Shown: positions 55,143 to 63,759, numbered from the stretch's first letter. The stretch: DNA of 64,000 bases from Armatimonadota bacterium (GCA_036504095.1 DASXVS010000080.1:62001-126000), one strand, 5' to 3'. The notes: generated by a model from the letters alone, not told the origin. Program-made: numbers and translations.

Positions 55143-56021
55143 TTAGGATTTGGCGGCGCGATCTTGTTTCGCAATCATCTCATCCCAGCGCGCCATGTCC
55201 GTCAGGCAAAGCGTCGCGGCCGACGCAATGGAACCGCCAGAGCGTGAGATTGCATGAAGGTGGCGCCGCGCCTTCTCCCGGAGAGGGGCCTGTAAGTACC
55301 CGGACAGGCCTCCCCGAAGCCAACCGAAGTCGTGTTGTTTGCGGCACGCGAATCGGAGCACGGCGGTTGTATGATCAGCGGCAAGGCGACCAATGGCTTG
55401 GCTGAGGCACATGGCTCCCTCGCCATCGGGAGACGGCCTGTCAAAGATAAATCGCAGGATACGCTCATCTGGATGTCGGTCGTATACGTTTGCCAGGTAT
55501 GAGGGCATGCAAACCTCATTGGGAGTCAGATAAGCTCCGTTGAGCACTTTGTCCACCAGAGTGCGTTCCCAGAGCTGTAGCTTGTTTCGACGCTTCCACA
55601 CATCGCGCTCGCCGGGCTGGGGGTAGACGTCTTGCAAGCGTGCGCAGTTCCGCATCACGTCCTGGCCCCGCATGGCGGCGGCATAGGCCACGCAGTAACG
55701 TGGAGTCCCACGCGGTGTCGTCAAGTATAACGCATCGGCGAGGTGACGCTTGAAAGCCCGGTGGGACAGATGTTCGAGGTAACTGCGCGACTCTCGGGCC
55801 TCTCGTCTCTGCCGAAGGAAAGCGATCTGGCTCTTGCCGTCCATGTGAGACAGCTCACGACGAGCCTCGCCCGGCCGGTAATAATCATCAGGCCAAGTGA
55901 AATAGCGGATGCACGCCGCAATGAACTTCAGAGTGGCGGCATCGGGCTCCGGCTTGGCAATCGCCGAACCGCAAACGCAGCCAAGCGCGGCGAGGATTGC
56001 CGACAGAGAACACAAGCGCAT
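55143..56021 (-). CDS. Exported orphan protein, paralogue of the one at 53062-53943
   Basis: A 292-residue protein. Signal peptide about 1-22 (CSLSAILAALGCVCGSAIA). The paralogy is spelled out at the other copy; this one has extra cysteines (YCVAYAAAMRG, VMRNCARLQD, EVCMPSYL, AMCLSQAIG, RFACRKQ, ATLCLTD). The helical repeat-like C-terminal half may be a scaffold. AGGAGG lies five bases before the ATG at 56021. It lies outside repeat copy C, so it may belong to the resident chromosome or to a third unit. Function unknown. Confidence 0.65.
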   Translation of the reverse strand: MRLCSLSAILAALGCVCGSAIAKPEPDAATLKFIAACIRYFTWPDDYYRPGEARRELSHMDGKSQIAFLRQRREARESRSYLEHLSHRAFKRHLADALYLTTPRGTPRYCVAYAAAMRGQDVMRNCARLQDVYPQPGERDVWKRRNKLQLWERTLVDKVLNGAYLTPNEVCMPSYLANVYDRHPDERILRFIFDRPSPDGEGAMCLSQAIGRLAADHTTAVLRFACRKQHDFGWLRGGLSGYLQAPLREKARRHLHAISRSGGSIASAATLCLTDMARWDEMIAKQDRAAKS

Positions 56022-56094
56022 GGCAACCTCCTGAAATGGGCTCAGCGGGGTTAACGCACCGCTAGTCCGCTTGTCACTAGCGACAGCGGTCCTC

Positions 56095-56955
56095 CTACTT
56101 AGCAGGCGCGCCCAGTTTGCCGGCGATGCGCGTTGCTTCATGGATCGCCTGCGCGAGCACCGAGCGCAGTTTACCGTCCTCGAGCTTGAGAACGCCGCCA
56201 ATGGTGCAGCCCGCGGGCGTTGTGACGTCGTCGCGGAGCGAGGCCGGGTGCCGCCCGGTCGTTTGAACCATCTTCGCGGCGCCCAAAGCGGTCTGGGCCA
56301 CAAGCGTCAATGCGAGCTGGCGCGGCAGGCCCTCGCTCACTCCGGCGTCCGCCATCGCCTCGATGATGAGGTACTGGTACGCCGGACCGCAACCGCTGAG
56401 CGCGGTGATGGCGTTGAAGTAGGTCTCATCGACGGGCAGGCATTTGCCGACTGCTTCGAAAATGCGTTGGGCCTTTGCCAGGTGCTCTACGTTGGCGTGC
56501 GAGCCGCCGCAGATCACGGTCATGCCTTCCCCAACGATGCACGGGGTGTTCGGCATGGCGCGCACCCAGGGGTTCTTCGCGCCGAGGCTGGTTTCCAGCG
56601 TTTCCAGGGTAACCCCGGTGAGTATGGAGATCAGCAAGGTGTCTTCGCGCAGGGAGGCACGCTTGAGATTCTCCAGCACCGATCCGATCTGGGCCGGTTT
56701 GACGCAGATGAGCACGACATCCGTCGACGGCACGCGATCGAGGTACCGCTCCTCGACGGGTATCCCGAGCGTTTCCGAGGTCCGGTTGCGCGTCGATTCG
56801 GTCTTGGCGGAGGCCCACATTTGTCCGCGGGTAAGGAGCCCGCTGGAGAGAAGGCCCTGCGCCAGGGTGATGCCCATGACTCCGGCGCCGATGATGCCCA
56901 GCGTGCGGTCCGGGCCGATCAGGGGCGGAGACGACGGTTCAGTGTTGTCGGGCAT
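56095..56955 (-). CDS. proC: Pyrroline-5-carboxylate reductase
   Basis: A 286-residue cytosolic enzyme that reduces 1-pyrroline-5-carboxylate to proline. The NAD(P)H-binding Rossmann start is LGIIGAGVMGITLAQGLL. The dimerisation and substrate-binding part has ALSGCGPAYQYLIIEAMADA and VTTPAGCTIGGVLKLEDGKL. The start MPDNTEPSS at 56955 has AAGGAGAG. It lies between a prepilin gene and the orphan island, with no other proline genes nearby. Confidence 0.93.
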   Translation of the reverse strand: MPDNTEPSSPPLIGPDRTLGIIGAGVMGITLAQGLLSSGLLTRGQMWASAKTESTRNRTSETLGIPVEERYLDRVPSTDVVLICVKPAQIGSVLENLKRASLREDTLLISILTGVTLETLETSLGAKNPWVRAMPNTPCIVGEGMTVICGGSHANVEHLAKAQRIFEAVGKCLPVDETYFNAITALSGCGPAYQYLIIEAMADAGVSEGLPRQLALTLVAQTALGAAKMVQTTGRHPASLRDDVTTPAGCTIGGVLKLEDGKLRSVLAQAIHEATRIAGKLGAPAK

Positions 56956-57027
56956 GTTCTCTCCTTGTTCAGCGCGGCGGGAATCACTTAACAAAGGTCC
57001 GCGCAAATCTCATCGTTTATCGCTTAC

Positions 57028-57765
57028 CTAGCCATCCCACCAGCCGCGCCACGTTACGGACGTGTCGAAGAGCAGCACGTTGGTGCCAAGGCCCTGCCGG
57101 CCATCCTTTGTGTCCGTGTTGACACCGTGGGTGGTCGCATAGTTTTTGCCGTTGTTGAAGTACTTGTCGCGCACCAGCCAGCCGACGGAGCCGTTGCCCA
57201 CCTGCTGGTAGTTCTGCTTATCCGTGATCTTCCGCATGTATCTTCGCGGCCCGGCGTTGATTACCTGGTAGGCATACCCGCTGGCGCGGCCGGCGTTGAT
57301 CTCGTCATCGGCCTTCCAGACGTCCAGTCCCATATAGAAATAGGACTCGCTCTTCAGGTTTTCCGGCGTGGCGGAGTTCATATTGAAACGCCAGCGCTTC
57401 GGCTCGCCGTTGTTGCCGTCACAGCCGCACCGGTAGACGTCCATCGATTTGCAGTATGGGGAATGCGCCGTCGCCCAGAGCAACTGGGGCCACGGCCCGC
57501 CGGGGCTCGCGGGCGGGGGACACTTCCCGATCAGGTAGTCCCAGACGCCGCCGTCCGAGAACCACTGGGGGTAGAGAAAGCCGTCGTTGTCGTCGCCATA
57601 CATAACCAGTGCATTACCGATTTGTTTCAGATTGCTCACGCACGCCGCGTTCCTGGCCCGGTTTCTCGCTTTAGCGAAAACAGGGAACAAAATGGCGGCC
57701 AGAATCGCGATGATCGCGATGACCACCAGCAGTTCGATGAGCGTGAATCCGCGCTTGTTTTTCAT
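57028..57765 (-). CDS. Prepilin-type (DUF1559-like) protein
   Basis: A 245-residue type IV pilin-like protein. The leader MKNKRG is followed by [20 protein letters not shown] and [20 protein letters not shown]; cleavage after Gly6. The C-terminal domain differs from the other prepilin of the window: the H-X9-DG end is degenerate ([19 protein letters not shown]), and cysteines ([11 protein letters not shown]) may bridge. It lies 69 bp after the 1058-residue secreted protein in the same direction, as prepilins often do in this kind of genome. GGAGGACGGG precedes the ATG. Confidence 0.87.
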   Translation of the reverse strand: MKNKRGFTLIELLVVIAIIAILAAILFPVFAKARNRARNAACVSNLKQIGNALVMYGDDNDGFLYPQWFSDGGVWDYLIGKCPPPASPGGPWPQLLWATAHSPYCKSMDVYRCGCDGNNGEPKRWRFNMNSATPENLKSESYFYMGLDVWKADDEINAGRASGYAYQVINAGPRRYMRKITDKQNYQQVGNGSVGWLVRDKYFNNGKNYATTHGVNTDTKDGRQGLGTNVLLFDTSVTWRGWWDG

Positions 57766-57834
57766 CGGATCCCGTCCTCCGGAGGGTTTAGGAAGCCGGC
57801 AGCCCGCCCGCCCCCCAAAGCCTTCCTCCCGGGG

Positions 57835-60800
57835 CTATCTGCTCTCCGGGTAACTGTTCAGATCGACGATGTATTTCCACCAGTTGGCCTGCATGCCGTC
57901 CGGCCCGATGCCCGGGATGTGTGGCATGCGCTGGAACCACCAGATGTGGTAGTTTCGATGATAGTCGCCGTAGAAGGGCGCGGCCCAGTTTTCGCGGTTG
58001 ACCATCGTGCGCGTTCCGGTGAAGTTGGGGTAGTTGAGCCAGTCATCCGCGTCGCTGGACACGAGGGTGGTATTGGCGAAATCGTAATCGCTGGTGCCGT
58101 TTGGCGGGTAATGGACATTCCCGCACGACGCCCGGCCGGGCGAGTTCTTGTCATAACGGGTGAACCTGTCCCACGTGGTTCGTTCGCTGGCGGAATCCCA
58201 GCTCCCATAGACGTGGAACCCGAGGATGCTCTCCGTTCGATGGCCCCAGTCTTCCAGCATGACGTCGTTCGAGCGCTCGTAGTTGAAGAAGGTCATGATG
58301 AACAGGCGGTTTCCGTTCGTGCCGGAAACGGGGCCCGAGTTGCAGAAATACGCGCCCGGCCCGGCCATCGTTGTCTCCCACATCGCAAAGCCGGGTGGCG
58401 CCTGGACCCAGATTTCGTCGATGTCGCCGCAGTCCACCCGCCGCACGAGGTCAAACTCCTTGATGATCGCGTTCTCATCGCAATGGCCGGGTGGGAACGT
58501 CCTCGTTCGCCACGCCGTGGTGAACGACGAATCGGTGAAGCGATAGCCGTTGGTGAAAATCGGGTATTCGTCCACGGAGGCTTGGGGCAGGAGATTGATC
58601 CGGAGATAGTCGTGGCTGGCAAGCTCCATGTCCGCGCGGTGGGCCTCGGTGTTCGCATAGGGATTGAACCAGCCGAAGATCTGCCCCACCGTGCGGCTCC
58701 CTTCGGCCTCGATGACGGGCTGGTAGTTGATGACGAACACTCTCAGCGGCTTCACTTCACGGTTCAGATCCTTCACAAGCTCGACCGCATCGAGAACGTT
58801 GATCGTCGCGTCGTCATTGCGCGCGTTCCAGCGATAGAAGGCGTTGTTGTCGATGGGCGCGGCCTGGAAGCCCACCGCAATGCGCATGGCTGTGGCGACG
58901 TCGGCGACGGTGGTCGCATTGTCCGGCCTGGCGATGATCTCGTATGCGGAGACGGGAGTTGTGTCCGAAACCGCAGTCACGACGATGGAGATCGACGTGA
59001 CGTCTGTAACGGCCGCGGTCTTCACCGCGATTACGTGGCGATCGGTCGTGCCGGGAGCGATGAAGCCGCCGCGTTCGTTGGCGGAAGTCCCGCCCGCCTG
59101 GTAGTACGTCCGTGTGCCGCCCGAGTTGGTCATCTCGATACGCCACGCCGCCGGATAATGTTTCCAATGGACGTCCACTTCACTGACCGTGGCGTTGTCG
59201 AGGGTGTATGTCAGGCGCAGCGGGTTTGCGTCCGAGATCGTCTCGACGGCGCCGCTTGTCCAGTTAGTGCTCAGATCGCCATCGTTGAGGCCGGCGACGC
59301 CTGTGCCCTCCGAGGCGACCGGCGAGAAGGCCGGCGTCCTGCCGGCGAGGAGGTTGGTGGTCGCGGGCAGGAGCGTGAAATTGGCGGATATGGACGGCAC
59401 CCATTGCGGACCGCTCAGGTACATGCCGTCCTTATGGGCGCCGATGACACGGGTTCCGACCGGTACCGGCAGGGTGTAGCGCCCGTCCGAGTCCGTGAAC
59501 ACCCAGGGCAGGCCGTCGAGCGCCCGGCCGACTGCGGCGCCCTGCACCGGCGCTCCGGCCGCGTCGGTCACGCGTCCGCTTACATGTGAGGTGAAAATGA
59601 CCGGTATGTCCAGCGCAATGATGCCGTTCTCCTTTACGCTGGCGGATGCCGACCCGTTGATCCCCTTTTGCGCCGCCGTGACGTTGATCGTTGAGGCTGT
59701 CGCCCCGGCCGTGACGATCAGCTTGTACTCGCCGTTGAGCCCGCTGACGCCGGAAGCCAGGACCGCATTCGACGAATCGCGGATCGTGACGGTCAGCCCG
59801 CCCACCGGTGAAGCCTTCCCGTTCGGCTGGTAGTAGGTGATGCCCTGCACGATCGCGAGCCCGCGGCCGGGGCCATCCGCTGTCTCAACAGTGCCGGGCA
59901 CCGTTTCCAGCGCCTCCGCCCAGCCGCTGGGAACCGCGTACATCCAGTGAAGCTTGAGAGTCGAATAGTACGACATAATGCCCACGACCCCTGCATTGAG
60001 CGGCTGCTGGCTCTCGTTGGCGCTGGTAGCGCGATACCCTCCGGCAAACCCGAACGGGGACGGGTCCGCGCCGCCCTGCCGGGAATCCACCGGCGCCTGC
60101 CAGGCATCTCCGAGGACTGCCGTCACTCCGTCGATTTCCAGCGTAGCCGTCACCATGTACTGGAAATTGTTCGATGAAGCGACATATGGCGTCCCTGGGT
60201 CCAGGGCGCCGGGCCCCGGATGGATGCGCTGTGAAGCCCCCTCCGGAGATCCGAGGCCGACCGTGACCAGCATCTGCTGAGACCCGAAGGCGTCCACCGC
60301 GAGACCGGTTCCGGCCACGTTGCCGCCGGTGAGATAGGGGACGTTGCCGGTGTCGGTCAAAGTCTGAGTGGTGAACCTCTGGAACGCGGCGGCCTCCTCC
60401 TCACCGCCTCCCGTCCGAAGCTTGGTGTAAACGGTCCCCTCGGCCTGCGGTGTCATGGTGGAGGCGAAAGCGATGGGATGATGATACAGGCTGTTGTCCA
60501 TCGTCAGCGCGTTACCATACGTTTCATCCGCCGTGATGTTGACATCCGCAGACCCGCCTGGGTCCTGGAGGCTTTTCCACCCGTGGAGTGAGCCGTCGGA
60601 GAAGTCCCAGCCCTGCACTCCGGCCGGAAGAGGCGGCGCCGTGACGCCGGTCAACCCGTTGAAGTAGAGCGTATATCCCGCCTGCTGGGAGCGCTCCGGA
60701 AGGGGCGCCTGCAACGGGAAGAGTACCTTGGTGGTTCCGCCCATCACCAATGCCCGCGACGGGATGGGAGCGCCGTTGTAGTAGACCACGGCATCGGCGC

Positions 60801-61011
60801 CATCGGTCCTGATGCGTCCCGCAACGACGAATTCCGAAATGCTGGCGGCCACGACCTCGCCCTGCGCGTAGTTGTGCCCGGAGTAGGACTTCATCGTGAG
60901 GGGCAGGCGGTTCATGTAGCCCGCGCCTTCCCAGGGGGTCTGGCCACGAGCGAGTACGGGGAAAAACAAGAGGCTTGCAAGGACAAAACCGAGCGGTCGA
61001 AAGACGGACAT
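57835..61011 (-). CDS. Giant secreted protein joining DUF2341, discoidin, dockerin-like and the EDWGH domain
   Basis: A 1058-residue exported protein. Signal peptide about 1-23 (GFVLASLLFFPVLARGQ). It starts like the two giant paralogues (WEGAGYMNRLPLTMKSYSG, DUF2341-type) and ends like the 888-residue protein. Two regulatory-like domains (VGGLTVTIRDSSNAVLASG; VSGRVTDAAGAPVQGAAVG), a discoidin-like domain (LTYTLDNATVSEVDVHWKHY), a dockerin-like module (VADVATAMRIAVGF) and the C-terminal domain with EDWGHRTESI at 920-929 follow in that order. It therefore links the two secreted families. GGAGG lies seven bases before the ATG. Function unknown; surface carbohydrate binding is inferred. Confidence 0.82.
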   Translation of the reverse strand: MSVFRPLGFVLASLLFFPVLARGQTPWEGAGYMNRLPLTMKSYSGHNYAQGEVVAASISEFVVAGRIRTDGADAVVYYNGAPIPSRALVMGGTTKVLFPLQAPLPERSQQAGYTLYFNGLTGVTAPPLPAGVQGWDFSDGSLHGWKSLQDPGGSADVNITADETYGNALTMDNSLYHHPIAFASTMTPQAEGTVYTKLRTGGGEEEAAAFQRFTTQTLTDTGNVPYLTGGNVAGTGLAVDAFGSQQMLVTVGLGSPEGASQRIHPGPGALDPGTPYVASSNNFQYMVTATLEIDGVTAVLGDAWQAPVDSRQGGADPSPFGFAGGYRATSANESQQPLNAGVVGIMSYYSTLKLHWMYAVPSGWAEALETVPGTVETADGPGRGLAIVQGITYYQPNGKASPVGGLTVTIRDSSNAVLASGVSGLNGEYKLIVTAGATASTINVTAAQKGINGSASASVKENGIIALDIPVIFTSHVSGRVTDAAGAPVQGAAVGRALDGLPWVFTDSDGRYTLPVPVGTRVIGAHKDGMYLSGPQWVPSISANFTLLPATTNLLAGRTPAFSPVASEGTGVAGLNDGDLSTNWTSGAVETISDANPLRLTYTLDNATVSEVDVHWKHYPAAWRIEMTNSGGTRTYYQAGGTSANERGGFIAPGTTDRHVIAVKTAAVTDVTSISIVVTAVSDTTPVSAYEIIARPDNATTVADVATAMRIAVGFQAAPIDNNAFYRWNARNDDATINVLDAVELVKDLNREVKPLRVFVINYQPVIEAEGSRTVGQIFGWFNPYANTEAHRADMELASHDYLRINLLPQASVDEYPIFTNGYRFTDSSFTTAWRTRTFPPGHCDENAIIKEFDLVRRVDCGDIDEIWVQAPPGFAMWETTMAGPGAYFCNSGPVSGTNGNRLFIMTFFNYERSNDVMLEDWGHRTESILGFHVYGSWDSASERTTWDRFTRYDKNSPGRASCGNVHYPPNGTSDYDFANTTLVSSDADDWLNYPNFTGTRTMVNRENWAAPFYGDYHRNYHIWWFQRMPHIPGIGPDGMQANWWKYIVDLNSYPESR

Positions 61012-61158
61012 TCGATACCTCCATGCCTGCTGACATACGGCCTCAGGGGCCATGCCAGTATAGAAGCGTGGAGGCGGAAAACTCATCCAAAGCCGCCAGC
61101 CGTACCCAACCCGGGCCCGGCACGTGGCATGGGGAGCTTCGGCCGTGAAACGCCGTCG

Positions 61159-62130
61159 CTACCTAGGGCTGGCGTGGTTGTCCTTGTACCACGCCACAGT
61201 GGCCTCAAGGCCCTGAGAGAACGTGGCGACCGGATCGTATCCGAGAAGGGTCCGGGCCTTCGAGACATCCGCCTGGCTGTGCTTCACGTCGCCCTCGCGC
61301 TCCGGTTGAAAGACCGGCTCCAGGTTCGTGCCGAGCAGCTTCTGCATCCCGTCCAGAAGTTCGAGGAGCGTGATGCGATCGCCGACGGCCACGTTCATGG
61401 CCTGTCCGGCAGCCGCGCCGGGGGCGATGCACGCGAGAAGGTTGGCGCGCACGTTATTCGCCACAAACGTGAAATCACGACTGGTCAGCCCGTCTCCGAA
61501 GATCGTGGGGCGCTCTCCGTTCAGAAGCGAAGTTGCGAATTTGGCGATGACACCCGTGTACTGGCTCGTGGGATCCTGTCGGGGGCCGAACACATTGAAA
61601 TATCGCAGCATAACCGTCTCGAGCCCGTATTGCTCCCAGAAGAGGCGGCAGTACTCTTCGGCGGTCAGCTTTTGAAGCGCGTACGGCGATTTCGGGCGCG
61701 GCGGCATCGTCTCGATCTTGGGCAGGGTCGGCGTATCGCCGTAAACGCTGGAGGACGAGGCGTAGACCAGGCGCCGGACGCCGGCATCCCGCGCGGCCAC
61801 GAGGAGGTTGAGCGTGCCCGTAACATTTGCGGCGTTGGTGGTGACCGGGTCCTTCACGCTTCGCGGGACGCTGGGAATCGCGGCCTGATGAATGACGTAA
61901 TCCACGCCTGCGACCGCGGCGGACACCGAGGAGGGATCAGTGAGCGAACCCACCATGAACTCGATCCCGGCAACGCCCGCCAGATTGTGGCGATGGCCCG
62001 TGGAAAGGTCATCCAGCACACGCACACGCCTGCCCATCCCGCGAAGCGTGTGGACGATGTGCGAACCGATAAACCCGGCGCCGCCGGTTACCAGGAACAG
62101 CGGATTTCCCGCGAACTCGAGATCGTTCAT
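61159..62130 (-). CDS. NAD-dependent sugar-nucleotide epimerase (UDP-glucose 4-epimerase type)
   Basis: A 323-residue extended short-chain dehydrogenase. NAD binds at FLVTGGAGFIGSHIVHTLRG; the catalytic triad is in YASSSSVYGDTPTL and SPYALQK (Ser, Tyr, Lys). LRYFNVFGPRQDPTSQYTGV is the substrate loop of the GalE/WbpP-type group. It likely interconverts UDP-sugars for envelope or exopolysaccharide synthesis. The exact sugar (glucose, GlcNAc or glucuronate) is open. GGGAG precedes the ATG. It lies 147 bp upstream of the 1058-residue gene, same direction. Confidence 0.88.
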   Translation of the reverse strand: MNDLEFAGNPLFLVTGGAGFIGSHIVHTLRGMGRRVRVLDDLSTGHRHNLAGVAGIEFMVGSLTDPSSVSAAVAGVDYVIHQAAIPSVPRSVKDPVTTNAANVTGTLNLLVAARDAGVRRLVYASSSSVYGDTPTLPKIETMPPRPKSPYALQKLTAEEYCRLFWEQYGLETVMLRYFNVFGPRQDPTSQYTGVIAKFATSLLNGERPTIFGDGLTSRDFTFVANNVRANLLACIAPGAAAGQAMNVAVGDRITLLELLDGMQKLLGTNLEPVFQPEREGDVKHSQADVSKARTLLGYDPVATFSQGLEATVAWYKDNHASPR

Positions 62131-62412
62131 TTGAAAACTCCCATCGTTAGCCCGACACTGCTCTGCGCATCCATGGACATACTAGCGAACGCGCCCCCAT
62201 CGGGAGGCGCCGCGCGGAATCTGATGACTGAGGCGCGCCTTCCGAATCCATCGACGGTCCAGGACGTTTCGATTCGCCGGCCGCGCCGCCATCGTTCCCT
62301 TCGGCATTGACTGGGGGCGACTTAACCCAACCTCAGTGACGGAATCCCCCCGCATGGCACTCCATCATCGTTCACCCCGTTGGGAAGCATCGCGCTGAGG
62401 CAGGGCCTCGCC
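62131..62412. other. Intergenic, nothing seen
   Basis: Between the epimerase start and the tRNA promoter. GC-rich, no open frame with a ribosome site, no repeat noticed. Confidence 0.4.
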
Positions 62413-62441
62413 TTGACGCAATCGCTCTGGTGGGATACCAT
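62413..62441 (+). promoter_or_regulatory. Sigma70-type promoter of tRNA-Ser
   Basis: TTGACG, 17 bases, TACCAT, placed so that transcription would start just before the tRNA at 62452. Confidence 0.6.
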
Positions 62442-62451
62442 GTGGGCGTAG

Positions 62452-62538
<87 letters not shown>

Positions 62539-62552
62539 TCGACGCCGGTATG

Positions 62553-62618
62553 CGTGGAAGCCGGGGGATGAGCGCGCGGCCAGAAAGGCCGCCGTCTCAT
62601 CTCCCGGCTTCCACGTTT
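62553..62618 (+). terminator. Strong hairpin after tRNA-Ser
   Basis: A 20-bp stem with one mismatch (62553-62572 with 62596-62615), capped by an inner GCGGCC/GGCCGC pair and followed by TTT. Confidence 0.75.
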
Positions 62619-62795
62619 CGGACCTCCTCTGCCTGCATCCCAGGCGCCGGCGATCCGACGCTCAGGCCGCACCCTCACCCACGCCCAGGAAATGATCCTC
62701 CCCGGGGCTCAATGCCGTGAAACCGGGGCGCCGCCTCCTGCGTACAGTCCTCCGAAGCAAGAAGATTCTAGGTCCCAATTATGCCCGGAGGTTTT

Positions 62796-62981
62796 ATGAT
62801 GGAAGTTTCCAGTGTCTACGTGTCCCGGATACCCGCTCCCCGCGCCGTTGCCAGCGCCCGTCCTGCTGCACGCAGGTACGGCCGGTCGCTTGGCGATTGG
62901 CTAAGCTGGGGTGCGCTGATTGTCTTGCCAGTAACATCGCTGCTGGCCGCTGTCTCCCTCCTTGGCCAGGCGACCCGGTAA
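62796..62981 (+). CDS. Small predicted membrane protein
   Basis: A 61-residue ORF (MMEVSSVYVSRIPAP...) with one hydrophobic helix near the C-terminus (WGALIVLPVTSLLAAVSLLG). Support is a CGGAGG site five bases before ATG 62796, a Pro/Arg/Ala-rich soluble part, and a single membrane segment. No family is recognised. It lies between tRNA-Ser and rpmH, in the same direction. The ribosome site is the main argument for reality. Confidence 0.45.
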   Translation: MMEVSSVYVSRIPAPRAVASARPAARRYGRSLGDWLSWGALIVLPVTSLLAAVSLLGQATR

Positions 62982-62989
62982 GACAATGG

Positions 62990-63080
62990 GTGTCAGGTAA
63001 CAGGTGTCAGGTCTCGGGCGTAGGGGGCGGAGCAGAGATTCCGCCCACTACCCGCCGATCCAGAATCTGGCACCTGACAC
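62990..63080. repeat. Heptamer inverted repeat (GTGTCAG type) upstream of rpmH
   Basis: GTGTCAG, GTAACAG, GTGTCAG, GTCTCGG (62990-63017) face CTGGCAC and CTGACAC (63067-63080). The element ends about 25 bases before the rpmH promoter. Confidence 0.8.
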
Positions 63081-63104
63081 CCGGCGCCCGCGGAGAACCC
63101 GCAG

Positions 63105-63133
63105 TTGACACCCCAAGACCGCGCGTATATACT
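63105..63133 (+). promoter_or_regulatory. Consensus sigma70 promoter of rpmH-rnpA-yidD
   Basis: TTGACA, 17 bases, TATACT: near-perfect boxes and optimal spacing, about 100 bases upstream of the rpmH start codon. Confidence 0.85.
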
Positions 63134-63181
63134 GTTAAAGGCCTTTTGGTATCCTGTAACACACAGGGGCGGCGTCCTTCC

Positions 63182-63203
63182 GGGCGATGCGCCCTTTCTT
63201 TTT
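63182..63203 (+). terminator. Possible attenuator in the rpmH leader
   Basis: GGGCG ATG CGCCC forms a five-bp GC stem directly followed by TTTCTTTTT, inside the leader between the promoter and the rpmH start. A short stem makes it a weak terminator. Confidence 0.4.
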
Positions 63204-63237
63204 CGCTGCGTGCGCGCGGCCAGTAGAGGTTTATTGT

Positions 63238-63396
63238 ATGAAACGAACATATCAGCCGAATCGGCGGCACCGCAAGACCACCCACGGCTTCCTCGTGCGC
63301 ATGGCTACTTCCGATGGCCGCAACGTGCTCAAACGCCGCCGCGCGAAGGGGCGCTGGAAGCTGTCCGTGAGCGTTGGCAAGGCTCTCAAGTACTAG
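63238..63396 (+). CDS. rpmH: Ribosomal protein bL34
   Basis: A 52-residue, very basic protein of the large ribosomal subunit. It begins [20 protein letters not shown], the family signature, and ends [16 protein letters not shown], slightly longer than the usual 44-46 residues. TAGAGG precedes the ATG. First gene of the rpmH-rnpA-yidD block. Confidence 0.96.
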   Translation: MKRTYQPNRRHRKTTHGFLVRMATSDGRNVLKRRRAKGRWKLSVSVGKALKY

Positions 63397-63411
63397 CTTC
63401 GGAGGGTGCCG

Positions 63412-63759
63412 GTGCTCGCTCGTGAGAGACGACTTCGGGCCGGCCGCGACTGGGATGCGCTGTTTCGCGGCGGATTTGGCGTGGGCGGCCCGCTTCTGTC
63501 ACTGCGCGTTCTGGCAACGCCGGGACGACGGCGCGCGGGCGTCAGCGTTGGCAAGAAGGTGGGCGGCGCTGTCACACGCAACCTGGTGAAGCGGCGGATA
63601 CGCGCGCTTCTGCTCGAAGTGTGGGACCAGCTGCCCCAGGCTGATATCGGCGTGCTCGTGAGGGCCCCGGCGGCCGCAGCCGAATTCGCCGATCTGCAGT
63701 CTGCTCTGTCGGAACTCGCGGGCCGGGCCGCCGGCAAGATCGAGGGGGGCGGGCGGTGA
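63412..63759 (+). CDS. rnpA: Ribonuclease P protein component
   Basis: A 115-residue basic protein that assists RNase P RNA in maturing tRNA 5' ends. The hallmark RNR-type motif appears as [16 protein letters not shown], after [12 protein letters not shown]. The GTG at 63412 is preferred because GGAGG lies six bases upstream; another in-frame GTG at 63406 would overlap that site. The stop overlaps the yidD start (GTGA). Confidence 0.93.
   Translation: MLARERRLRAGRDWDALFRGGFGVGGPLLSLRVLATPGRRRAGVSVGKKVGGAVTRNLVKRRIRALLLEVWDQLPQADIGVLVRAPAAAAEFADLQSALSELAGRAAGKIEGGGR

Noticed and set aside
57127-59589. 820-codon plus-strand open frame
   Set aside because: Antisense to the second prepilin and the 1058-residue protein, both of which have clear family signatures.
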